A stretch of DNA of 19,469 bases, taken from contig JAPEVF010000838.1 in the NCBI GenBank assembly GCA_029747585.1, positions 1-19,469 on the forward strand, given 5' to 3'. Below, piece after piece: positions 1 to 9,000 of the stretch (the first letter of the stretch is position 1; each line of letters begins with the position of its first letter). The stretch is from Pleurotus djamor (Eukaryota > Basidiomycota > Agaricomycetes > Agaricales > Pleurotaceae). A program made the translations under genes and the position numbers. The notes under the pieces were generated by a model. It made no database searches. It worked only from the letters and a program-made list of their open reading frames with translations, and was not told the origin of the DNA.

Positions 1-1260
1 TTGCTGTTGTCACGTTCACGCTTGTCGACCCGCTCCCTATGCTCGTGCTCCAGTCGTTCGAAATGTTCATCACGAAATCGAGCTCGAAGGCATAACCTCC
101 CCACACTGCGAGGCAAAATTAAACGATCCTTGGATGACCAGTCGCCTACAGACGGGTCCTGCAACCATACCTCTCCAATTCGAGATGGAGCTCCCCTTGA
201 CGCGGTTATTCAGATGTCTCCAGCGAAACACTGTAATGAGGGCTTGGTGGTTGCTCGTAGATCGTCCAGGCTCACCTTGGTCGAACCACCCTCATCTTGA
301 TGACGGTATCACTGTTCTCGGGCTTTGAGGCTTGCTGTCGCTAGCTCGGATGATGGTGTACTACGGACGATCGCGTTCTTTCAACTTCTTTGGACTTTTT
401 ATTATTGTACTTCGATCCCTTGTGCTCTCATGGACTTGACTGGACCTCTTGCTCATGTATCGTCTCATGCGGACTTTTTCTTACCATCGGACGCACATCG
501 CCCTTCTTGTAATCTTTGTCGTATTATACACGCGGACGATGCTTGCATACTCCCTACCCACATCCTGGTACCTAGAGTATACATTTCAGACCACGAAACA
601 GATAGTACGCCAGGTCCATACCCCCTTCCCCAGCTCACGGGAATACTCTATGTCAGTGGCTCGATAAACCATACCTACATCGCACCATCGCTGGTCACCA
701 TGTTAAAGCATATATGCACCTTACACGCGCTGGTCGCGATACACCTTGAGGAATTACGTCGTCGATAAAGGCTATTGAAAAGATCTGCGGAGTCCTATCG
801 GAAATGAAAAGGACAGCAGGTGTGCAGGACTTGGATCCAATACACCTGTATTACGTCTTCCTCACCGTCCAGAATATCAACCGAGGAAGTCACACACCTG
901 CGGTTTGACGAAAAACTCAAAGCACGAGGAGGAAGGGACGAGAATGGTGTATCGGAGGGATATTGTATCATCCAGGAGATGCGCGAGAGGTGAAATTCAT
1001 GGGTGGCATATGGTGCCGTTGATCAAGGAGAGTGGACAGCCAGGAAGCTCGCAAGCAGATAGTACGATCGGAGTATCGAAGGGGGAAGGTAGAAGGGACA
1101 GATGGTAGAGAGAAAGGGAAGAAAGACTGAGACTGAGACTTCGAATCGGTTTTGACTTTGCCATGGAACCGCAGAGGGAAGACATCCCGTGGAGAGTGGA
1201 AAGTCCGAGGACGGTCACGAACAGTGCGATAAAGAAGACGTCACAGTTGTGGGGTCCCGG
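1..1260 (+). repeat. Repeat copy 1: Z tail, X block and core
   Basis: Positions 1-330 resemble 13380-13600 and 17130-17330. Examples are GTCGTTCGAAATGTTC against CTCGTTCGAAACGTGC, and ATGGAGCTCC...CCTTGACGCGGTT against ATGAAGCTCGCCTTGACGTGGTT. Positions 331-1140 (X block) resemble 13730-14400 and 17490-18240: all contain a TTGTACTTCG or CTACTTTGG start, an ACTTGC/CTTGCATAC segment, a TATGCACC...GCTGGT segment and an AAACTCGAAG-like tail. Open frames in this stretch are not shared between copies, so I annotate it as repeat DNA and not as a gene. It runs off the left edge of the window. Confidence 0.7.
1143..1243 (+). repeat. Conserved core, copy 1
   Basis: Holds the almost invariant GGAACCGCAGAGGGAAGACA, then CGTGGAGAGTGGAAAGTCCG, then GAAGACGTCA. 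The same string occurs at 14405-14500 and 18242-18332. A CT-rich tract with CTTCTTCCCGCCAACGAACT follows. It is much better conserved than the flanking repeat. Confidence 0.85.
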
Positions 1261-2460
1261 GTAGTTTCGGGGAGTTGAGCCCGTGTCCAGTTTCCTCCTT
1301 TCCTCTTCTTCCCGCCAACGAACTCACCCTTCTCCTCATCGCCTTCGACAACGACAATTCCTCATGTCTGTTCCTCCGAGCTTGAATGCCTCACCCGCGA
1401 AAACGATGCCGTCTGTCGCTCTGAGTCCCAACGCCGTTGCTCGAGCTCTGGATGGGGAAGAGAAGTATCCTTTCAAACCGGAACAACATTTTCAAGCCTC
1501 TTGGACGCCAGAATGGCCATGCAATTATGCTGAACCCTTCCCCATCGTACCAGAGCCCAGTACTTCTTGCATACCCTCTGCCTCCCTCACGGTGTCTCGG
1601 CCGCTGTAGTCGATGTCTTTCGACGAATGATGGTGCCATGGTTGAATTTCTCGGAGCTCCACTTACCCGTACTCTATCCATTAACCGTACAACTCCGCCA
1701 TCGTTCCGTCCACAATGTCTCCTGCTCTTATTCCCCCGTCGTACACCAGCATCAAGTCGCCTGTCTCTCCCACTCTATTCCTTTTGATCGCATGTCCGCC
1801 ATTCATCAAATTGACCCAGCCGTCTCGCTCGCCCGTTGACCTTCCCATTCAATGGCTACTACTTGTCTCAAACCCGAATATACTCTGCGCTAATTCTCAC
1901 CTGCCATTTTCATTCGCTGCTCCATGTGCTTCCTGGCGAGTCATCTTTCGTTTCCACTTCCTTAGAATCAGTGCCTCTACGAACGACATGAGTCTCCGGC
2001 TTTGATGTTCCCCTTCGATGTTCTCGCTCATATCGCTTTTCTGAACGGATGTGGACTCATATACCCACCCATGGAACAAAATCACGAAGAAACCTACATC
2101 TTGACTTCGTGACTTCCCGTCTCAATCATGGCACTCCTTGAGGAGATTCCCGACGGTAGAGCTCCCATACCTACTTGAATTACCCAAGTAAGTATGTTGG
2201 CGTCTTGGAATGTCTCGAGCGACTCGGACACGATCGCACTCAGCACCACGCCAACGCGAAAGGTATGGCGTACCAAACCGCCGTCGTTCTGTGCCATGTG
2301 GTGTTGATGAGGACGAAACTCCTCAGAGCTCGCGTTCACGTAACGGCATACCTTAGGGTAATGAAAGGGTCAGTTCGCTTGTTTTTACTTCCGTGAAGGA
2401 ACGCTAACGCTAACGACCACCGCTGTGTCAGTCCACCCTCATGGGAAACCTTCCCATTCT
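1261..2460 (+). repeat. W block, copy 1 (degenerate gene-like repeat)
   Basis: Matches 18366-19469 in order. Shared landmarks are the CT-rich leader with CCAACGAACTC, a segment reading FLGAPLTRTLSINR (about 1637-1690, against ILLGAPPIHTLFIER in the other copy), CGTCGTACACCAGC, TTGACCCAGCCGTCTCGCTC (1812-1831), GAACGGATGTGGACTCATAT, a start-like ATGGCACTCCTTGAGGAGAT at 2128, and ACGGCATACCTTAGGGTAAT. The ATG at 2128 would open MALLEEIPDGRAPIPT and then stop, whereas the other copy stays open further. Frames switch along the block, so this looks like the remains of one or two genes, not a working one. Confidence 0.62.
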
Positions 2461-2546
2461 CAAATTCTTGTCTAGCGTCTCAACTCTAGTCCGACACTCC
2501 ATCAATCCCTCTCCCGCTCTACCCGGCGTCCTGCTGACCGACTATC

Positions 2547-2750
2547 ATGTCTCATTTATCGCCGAGTACTATTACGCCTATACAGATCCCTCCCTTCTCT
2601 GTCTCTTACCTGGTCATCCGGCAGCATCTTCCTGACGTCGAGGTGAGTCTCCCTCATAACTTCATAGCTTCTTTGATCCCAACAGTAACGCTGATACCGT
2701 TTGGTCCTAAGCAAGACCTGTCCCTCCTCTCCCCTTCGATCTATCCATGA
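2547..2750 (+). CDS. Hypothetical small ORF with a possible intron
   Basis: An ATG at 2547 opens MSHLSPSTITPIQIPPF and runs to a TGA at 2748. Inside lies a convincing fungal intron, 2643-2711: donor GTGAGT, branch-like CGCTGAT, acceptor CCTAAG. It is 69 nt, so the frame is kept whether or not it is spliced; spliced, the product is about 44 residues. It follows directly after the W block and may be its continuation. I recognise no domain. The intron is the better-supported part; the protein itself could be a fragment of a larger broken gene. Confidence 0.25.
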   Translation: MSHLSPSTITPIQIPPFSVSYLVIRQHLPDVEVSLPHNFIASLIPTVTLIPFGPKQDLSLLSPSIYP

Positions 2751-2760
2751 TCGTCTCAAA

Positions 2761-3620
2761 GCAGCCCAGCTTCTTCAAGTCACATACTGTCGAACGAGAC
2801 ACTGTGCAACAAAGGACGCGTTAAGAGACTTTCCTACCTCTGTTCTCACGTACTCGCGCTGGCTTGCATACACCAGCATCTGGATGTGGCCAGGAATCCT
2901 CAGGATATAGCGAAACGAAAAGTAGACTCCGAAAAGGCGATGCACCTCCAATAATAATGTGAGCCAGGTTATCTCACCGCGCGAGAACATGGCTGTCTGA
3001 GATCAAATCTCCCGCTTCACTTCAGGCTCTCGACGTCTCGTCTGGCATATATACTTGTTCTCATCCATATGAGATGGAGATGGACAGTATTCTGGCACGA
3101 AGGCGAGACGATCGAAATAACTGAAGATGGAGATTAGCTGTATTGCAGGCTAGAAACGCCTGCTCTATCCTACTTGTGTCTGTCACGCAGCCGCTGAAGC
3201 TTGGATTTGTCGGTGCATGCCTGCCTCACGATTCCCATGGTTCTCGCCCAAAGGTTGCGGCGGTTCTTGGAGCGACAAGACTTCCGATCGACGCGAACTG
3301 GATGGAAGAGTAGACACGCGAGTATATTATGTTTGTGAGTGTCATTTGCATTTGCTTCTTGCTTCTAATCTATTTTACATTCTTTCGAAGTTCATGTTGC
3401 ATTCATACCCTTGTTTCATCTCTCGTCTCAATCTTCATTTCTCATTTCTCAAGTCGATTGTAAATTTCAAGTCACGTTTTAGTTTTCCCGCCTCGACTTC
3501 TGAGTAATACCTCAAGGCTGGTTGAGTCCTGGTTGAGTCCAAGACAAAGATCAGGAAACCTATCTGAAAGGCCGAAGAAACCGTGCAAGACCTAACTCAA
3601 ATCCTCCATTCGCGTCTCGT
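2761..3620. other. No supported gene
   Basis: I see no homologous frame, RNA gene or repeat shared with the rest of the window. About 3330-3490 is locally AT-rich, with runs such as ATTTCTCATTTCTC. Short open frames on both strands lack start context, splice logic or recognisable motifs. Confidence 0.5.
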
Positions 3621-3680
3621 CTTGATAAGAAACTCGAAGAGCAAAAACAGACTGGCGAGAATTGGGACTTGATCGTTATA
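3620..3680 (+). repeat. X-block tail of a repeat fragment, left of the MITE
   Basis: GATAAGAAACTCGAAGAGC (3624-3642) matches GATAGAAACTCGAAGAACGA at 18000 and GATGAGAAACCCGAAGAGTG at 14216, the tail of the X block. The TGGCGAGAATTGGGACTTGA that follows aligns with the downstream bases of those copies. The MITE begins at 3681. Confidence 0.6.
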
Positions 3681-3712
3681 CTGTCACGCACCGTGACACC
3701 GGTCAGTCAGGG
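3681..3712 (+). repeat. Left terminal inverted repeat of the MITE
   Basis: Begins CTGTCACGCACC and includes GACACCGGTCAGTCAGGG. About 26 of 32 positions match the reverse complement of the right end, including the outermost seven bases and a ten-base internal block. Confidence 0.78.
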
Positions 3713-4192
3713 AAAAATTTGTCAACACTCGCGTTCTCACCTCCAGACCATCCGAAGAAACATACTGGGTACTGGGGCGAACTACTTGGAACCTGTAAAT
3801 AAAAGCTTTAGGCCTCAAATTCAGAATTTAGTTGATGACGGAGTAAACAGTGCATTTCGGTCACCCAAAATTTTGTCACAGAGAGTCCGGTCAAGCCCTC
3901 TTGCGCGAGAATGCGGACTTCGTTGCTCCTGAAAACGGGCTCTAAGCCTAAGCAGGCGTATAAGGACTTGATGAATCACTTTAGGGAGCTATGGCGAAGA
4001 GTAAGTGACGAATTTCATGATGGGGGTGGGTACATAGGGGTAAATGGCCTATTTTCGCGCTGGGAACTCAAATATTTGCTTCAGAGGGCATATAGCATGC
4101 CAGATATGCTATAATAGGCTTAAATAGATATAATGTACGGTTGTAATGGGTGACCTTATGAATTGAGTGAGTTACGCGTAGCTGACCGGTTT

Positions 4193-4224
4193 CTCTGTGT
4201 GACCGGTGTGACTGTGTGTGACAG
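4193..4224 (-). repeat. Right terminal inverted repeat of the MITE
   Basis: Read on the minus strand it begins CTGTCACACACAGTC and continues ACACCGGTCACACAGAG. A second GACCGGT-like block lies at about 4181-4187, so the subterminal region may hold repeated transposase-binding motifs. Confidence 0.75.
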
Positions 4225-4592
4225 TACTCTAGACGACAGATCACCGACAGATCCGAGGACACCGAGTGCGGGGACAATGACGTCAAAGGCACAACCGATG
4301 ATTACGGTCCATTGAGTCCGTCTCTGGTTCCCATCGTTTTCTTTTCTTCCCACCAACGACCTCGACCTCTTTCTCATCGCCAGCAACGATGCCGTTGATC
4401 TTTTCCCATATCTGTCTTCCTGAACGCGAATGTGGCCGATTTGCGACTCGGTCTTTGAATCTCTGGCTGGTTATGGGCGATTCTTTGTCTGTGCCACCCC
4501 AGGCTTCTCCTTCGGCCTTGGGCTGATTTCCGCAGTTCCAGCCTCCAAGAGTCCGTTTCCTCGAGTCCCTCCCCCCTAACAAGATTTCGAAT

Positions 4593-4737
4593 ATGTCCTG
4601 GATAAGATGGTGGAACTATCTGGAGTCGGAGTCTCGGTGAGTTAGCTATATCTTGGTAGAACTTCGCCTCTAGCTGACTTTTTCTTCGCCGTTCCCTCCC
4701 AGAACACGTCTCCTTTCACGGTTCGTCGATCAAGGGT
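4593..4737 (+). CDS. Hypothetical two-exon mini-ORF in the repeat fragment
   Basis: ATG at 4593 opens MSWIRWWNYLESES. A strong intron (4637-4702: donor GTGAGT, branch TAGCTGAC, pyrimidine tract, acceptor CCCAG) joins in phase to RTRLLSRFVDQG and a TAG at about 4735-4737. Only 26 residues would be encoded. The intron looks genuine; the coding call is weak and it is probably a relic exon pair of the duplicated family. Confidence 0.2.
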
Positions 4738-4766
4738 AGCGTCAAGTCGATTATACCAACGCGTAG

Positions 4767-4792
4767 CTCAAGCGTAGAGGTCTACGCTTGAG
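4767..4792. repeat. Perfect 11-bp inverted repeat, four-base loop
   Basis: CTCAAGCGTAG, then AGGT, then CTACGCTTGAG. Both arms match without mismatch. It lies between the repeat fragment and the eS17 relic and is followed by GTTGCGC, which also follows CTTGAG at 17405. Confidence 0.8.
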
Positions 4793-4830
4793 GTTGCGCG
4801 GATGACTGGTGCTCCAGTGGTAGTTCTATA

Positions 4831-5008
4831 GACTACTCCGAGGCCGTCACCTCCTTCGTTGCCAATGCCGGTGAAGCATCTACATCTTTTCCAGTTCGCT
4901 CTCCTCCTCGGACATGCTTACCCAGATTCTGTCTCACAGCTCGTGGTCATCTTTAAACGATCCCGAAACGAAATAACCGGCTTCACAACCTATGTATCCC
5001 GTGAGACG
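4831..5008 (+). pseudogene. Decayed duplicate of eS17 exons 2-3
   Basis: From 4940 the plus strand reads VVIFKRSRNEITGFTTYV, which lines up residue by residue with [18 protein letters not shown] of the nearby eS17 gene. It begins immediately after CACAG (4935-4939), so the intron acceptor falls at the same codon as in the better copy. Further upstream, 4831-4875 has TAG, then CTACTCC, then GGTGAAG in the order and rough spacing of TAGCTACCCC...GGTGAAG at 5147-5202, suggesting a relic of exon 2 and its donor. The match ends abruptly after about 23 codons. There is no start and no continuation, so this is an old, truncated tandem copy. The exon 3 match is convincing; the exon 2 match is weaker. 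Confidence 0.72.
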
Positions 5009-5031
5009 ATGTTGATGGTCATTTTTCGTGG

Positions 5032-5689
5032 GGCCGTGTTCGCACCAAGACAAGGAAGAAAGCTTCGCGTGTGTTGTTTGAGAAGTAGTAAGCACCCTCT
5101 CCTTGTCGTACCCTTCCTCGCTCGTTTTGCTGACATTGTAACGAAATAGCTACCCCCGCCTCGCCCTCGACTTCCACACCAACAAGCGTATCATCGGTGA
5201 AGTTGTTCATACCTCTTCCTCTTCCTCCCCCATCTCCAACCACCCCATCCCCTCTCCCATTCTTCGCCGTCGATCTCGACATTCTGATCCCTTGTCATCT
5301 AGGCCGTCGTCCCCTCCAAACGCCTCCGTAACAAAATCGCCGGCTTCACGACCCATCTCATGAAGCGTATCCAAAAGGGCCCCGTCCGCGGCATCTCCTT
5401 CAAACTCCAAGAAGAGGAGCGTGAACGCAAGGACGACTACGTTCCTGAGGTTTCGGCGTTGGACGTCAGCGCGACTGTCGGAGGGTTGGAGGTGGATAGT
5501 GACACCAAGGTGCGTTTCCCAACATTACTTTGCGCATATATATATTGAGGTGTATGGTGATTGTAGGACCTCCTCGTCGCGCTCAACTTCGCCGACATCC
5601 CTATCACGATCGTCAACCCTGTCCTCGCATCACAGGACCGCCCACGGCGCGAGAGGCGTAACGTCCCCGGTGCCGCCCCCCGTACTTAG
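5032..5689 (+). CDS. RPS17: 40S ribosomal protein eS17, start codon not found
   Basis: Four exons (5032-5087, 5150-5204, 5303-5509, 5567-5689) join in phase to give about 146 residues plus a missing initiator methionine, which is the usual eS17 length. The product begins GRVRTKT and contains [48 protein letters not shown] and [11 protein letters not shown], all hallmarks of eS17, a component of the 40S head. The reading frame runs back from GGC into TGG and then a TGA with no ATG. Many fungal eS17 genes have an intron directly after ATG; here the two bases before GGC are GG (5030-5031), where AG would be expected. The third exon uses a weak donor, GTTCAT at 5205, chosen because it restores GEVAVVPSK. 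Compared with the family I recall, RTKTVKK is RTKTRKK, LIEKYY is LFEKYY and IIDEV is IIGEV. Identity is certain; whether it is functional is not. Confidence 0.85.
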
Positions 5690-6022
5690 TTGCACCATGG
5701 TCATACTACTTCATCCATCATGTTTGTATGCAGCGCTATATGCGTCCCATGTACAACCTAGTTTCTCCATGACTAAAAGTCAGTGCATGTCAACTACAAT
5801 CTCGTCTGAATGACATTTGAGCCTGACAATTATGACTTCGGACTGTACTTTTGTCTCGCCTCCTTCCCTCAGCGAGGCGCTCAGCATTGAGGAACTCCAT
5901 AACGGGCCCGTGTCATTGCTGTCGTCGTCTCCATTGTCAATGGCAGTCGGACATGAAGCTGAAGCGCAACTTCATCCAAAGTAACAACCGGGCCGCATAC
6001 AAGGTGATAATTGGAGTACAAA
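5690..6022. other. Convergent intergenic region
   Basis: Lies between the stop of eS17 on the plus strand and the stop of the DUF2235-WD40 gene on the minus strand, so it should hold both 3' ends. Open frames here (for example 128 codons on the minus strand from 6267) overlap the WD40 exon antisense or out of frame and show no independent motif. Confidence 0.6.
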
Positions 6023-9000
6023 TCAATCCACAGGCTTCTCGTCTCCCATGTCAACATCCCAAAGATGGAGTGCACCTCTTTCGCCTCCAGATACAAGCCG
6101 CTTCCCATCCGGCGAGAAAGCAAGCGACAAAACCCATTGACCAATATCAAACTCCCATATCTTCTCCCAGGTATCGCATCGCCAAATCCGTATCCGGTTG
6201 TCGTTGCTCCCCGTCGCAAGCACCTGTCCATCATCTCGGAATGCCAGACACCGAATCGTGCCATCATGGGCTTTGAACGTGTGGGTGATCTTCCCCCGAT
6301 CGGCGCTCCAGATCTTCACGCTGCCATCGTCGCTGCCAGAAACAATCCAATCTCCAGAAGGACTCCACGCAAGGGACCTCGAGCCTCGAGAATCTTCCAA
6401 CTCGATCACCGCGTCATCCGCCGAATTCCAGACTTTGATGGGTTCCGCGTCGAACGCCAATCGGGAGCCAACCCTCGAGAAAGCAAGGCAATGGATACTG
6501 TCCCCACCTTTGAACCTCTTGACCACCTTCCATTGATCTCCCTCCCGTCGCCACAGCTTGATCCAGCCGTTCTGATACCCCGTTGCTAGGGTGTGGTTGT
6601 CGGTGGAGAAGCAGAGAGACCGGATGTCGCCACTGTCGTTGGGATCCTCGTCGTCAGTACATTCAGTGGTTGAGGGCGGCTGCTTGGTGGTGTCAATGAT
6701 GATGACATCCTTCCCATCTCCAACAGCAATGTGCGAGCCATCGCGGGACACTGTTGAGTATCCACCTCGGACACCTCTTGCGACATCTTTGGGAGGTCGA
6801 GTGGATCCGTCCCAAATCCAAACAGACGTTGTTGCATAAGGGCTACTGGTAAACACAATTTGCAGAGGATCAACCGACAAGAAAGCGATGTCAAATATGT
6901 AGCGATCAGCTCGCAGATTCCCGAGGGACGCTACGCGGAGATCATTATTGGAGGCTCTTTCCAGAGATGCTACGACTCACCGAAAGGTTGGAGAACTTTG
7001 AGGAATTCATCGCGGTATTGGCGAATTTTCGAGCCCCACTGGTAGACTTGAGAAACAGGCAGAGGCGGGGATTCGGCTACAGGTGGTGTTTCCGAATCTT
7101 GCAATATACGAGAGAGGAGTCGTATCAACGTTTCCTTGGATTTTTGTGGAATTTCCACAGTGGGATGCCCCGCAAGGGCGGCTACTACCTTGAGTAGGGT
7201 GGGGCCCGAGTTACGGACTTCCAAGAGTGAAACAAGACGCGACTCTGACGATAAAGTGAGCGTTGGAACAGAAGAAACAAGAACAGTGGAGCTGAACACA
7301 CCATTGTCCAGAAATAATTCCAGCACCTGCATATCGGCGGTGAGCTTGTTCGCGGATAGCGACACATTCTCAACTCCGAAGTCCGGTTCCTCACATGTGT
7401 TCAGTAACGAGGTGAGAACATGCAAGGCGTTCTCAAAAGGATCAGGCTCGATCCAGTCAGCGACCATAGGGTCTTTGGGGTTCGAACGCTGAGAAAATAG
7501 CTGTGTCCAGCTCGAGGATCGAAAAGACGCATCCAAAACAGCCTTTGGGCAATAGGAAGGACTGCTTTTAGGGCCTTTAAGCCTTGCTTTCTCGGGGGAT
7601 GTCGCACCGTTCGAGGCGATAACATGCGGCGTAGAGAGCTATTGGACGGAGTTACTCGAATACCTCGAGCAGAAACGTGTGGGCACGTACTGTTGAGTCG
7701 TTGCGATTATTCATCGGATTATCTGATCTACCTAGTCGTGTTTGCATTTTGTCTTCGTTTGAGTTACTGAAGACAGACTGATGGATGCGCTGGCCGGCCT
7801 TGATTTTTCGAGGTTTCCCAAAATGTGGCCTTCGAATCAAAATTAGGAACAGCATCGGAAAGGTGCACAAAATCCGTGCATACCACCACGTCAAACTGTT
7901 CGCATCTTTGTATGAGAGAGCGCCAAATGGAAAACATTCCAAGATTCTCCAAAACGATGTTAGTGATTCTTTGGGGGTCAAAGTCTTCCATTCGCCTTGG
8001 TATGGTGACATTTTAAGGCCACAAGCCATCGCTTCGTGAGTCATCCAACGAAGGGACGGGCCGAAATTATTCAGGGATCTGTTTTCGGCATTTCCACCCC
8101 CGCTACAGAACAGACATGTGAGCTTGGAGACGTTGAGAGGATAACCGAAGAGCCCACGTACATATCTGAGTGTGTTCCAGCGAACCAGACCTCTTTCACA
8201 TCTCCCGGTTGTCCTGGCTGTGGACCGAGACCTCCGTTAACGTATTCTGGCTGGAACTTTGCTCTGCGCTCGTCTAGCGCCAGCGCGTGGCGGAAATGAC
8301 AGACATGGCTCATTCCGGAAACAGTCTCTGGGAGAGACTTGCCGCGAAATACACCAATCGACGAAACGGTGTCCCTACGTACATGACATAAGACCAAAAT
8401 GCGAGCAATGACAGGAACGGAGGACGTACCAGACCCCGACAAAGTGTACCTTCACATTCTTGTGACATAGGGAATTCTTGAACTGCTCACAAAGCTGATC
8501 TTCCCTCGTTTTCGCGGGTACTGTGTGTTCCTGAGTAGCACTAGACGCCTTTGGCGTCTCTCGCTTCGAGTGCTTGACAAGGGAAGCGTACAGCTCATAC
8601 GCGCTGCGAGGATAGTCATATGAGTCAGATATTCAAGGGGTGATGACATAGAGTATACGAACAACGCGATTTGGTTCTCGTTGCCTTTGTGAAGTAGTCC
8701 AACCTGCCATAGAATCGTATCCTTGATGTTTAAGATGGAAGACACTCGACTCACCCGCTCTATCATACCAGCAATCACGCGAACCTGGTAGGCTCCTCGC
8801 GAAAACCCTAGGTGAACGTACGCGTCAGCTGTAGCTCATCATATATCCCACAATTGCCGTGCTTACCGAATAAGAAAATTCGATCACCACGCCGATAGTT
8901 CTCCGAAAGCCACTTGTAGGCTGCATGGATAATACGTTCAAAATTCCTGGGGAGGGTGGAGTCAGACGAATACGGTCAACGCAAAAGTTGGCGGACAGAC

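Larger units (their letters stand above)
3681..4224. mobile_element. MITE-like element with TA target-site duplication
   Basis: The stretch starts CTGTCACGCACCGTGACACC and ends with the reverse complement of CTGTCACACACAGTCACACC. These near-perfect inverted termini extend about 32 bp and share the block ACACCGGTCA. Each end is flanked by TA (3679-3680 and 4225-4226), the target duplication typical of Tc1/mariner and pogo/Fot1 elements. The 544-bp interior has no transposase; its longest frame is a 67-codon ORF (3911-4114) without recognisable domains, so it would be non-autonomous. It interrupts a copy of the local repeat family, X-tail sequence ending just before it and core/promoter-like sequence resuming just after, which supports insertion. 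Confidence 0.78.
4227..4800 (+). repeat. Core and leader of a repeat fragment, right of the MITE
   Basis: TCCGAGGACACCGAGTGCGGGGACAATGACGTCA (spanning 4252-4285) corresponds to the core end and ACGTCA of the other copies, here as a full palindromic TGACGTCA at 4278-4285. The leader CTTCCCACCAACGACCTCGA (4348-4367) matches CTTCCCACCAACGAACTCGA at 14560. Near the end, CTTGAGGTTGCGC (4787-4799) is identical to 17405-17417. The body between is diverged. Confidence 0.6.

Noticed and set aside
1283..1609. 108-codon ORF containing MSVPPSLNASPAK
   Set aside because: No counterpart frame in the second W block, low complexity, and the start falls in the CT-rich leader.
3681..3712. CRISPR repeat or a simple hairpin
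   Set aside because: There is no array; the repeated string occurs only at the two ends of the insertion in inverted orientation.
4396..4520. Possible F-box reading MPLIFSHICLPERE
   Set aside because: Only a few residues resemble an F-box, and the aligned W copies do not keep the pattern.
4859..5149. 96-codon plus-strand ORF
   Set aside because: A composite frame: it runs through the eS17 relic and then out of frame across the real eS17 first exon and intron.
6011..6589. 192-codon plus-strand ORF
   Set aside because: It lies wholly antisense to the WD40 exon and shows no motif; it is a shadow of the real gene.
6023..6880. A stand-alone 285-residue WD40 protein starting MSVDPLQ
   Set aside because: The apparent start is TTG, an internal leucine codon. 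Upstream bases continue the propeller (YIFDIAFLSV) and splice in phase to 7638-6981.
7470..7490. GGGTTCGAAC resembling a tRNA T-arm
   Set aside because: No acceptor or anticodon arms can be folded around it, and it lies within the DUF2235-WD40 coding exon.
7652..8044. Transmembrane protein on the minus strand
   Set aside because: The hydrophobic stretch is a 54-nt intron with proper splice signals; splicing gives the DUF2235 sequence WWPHFGKPRK.
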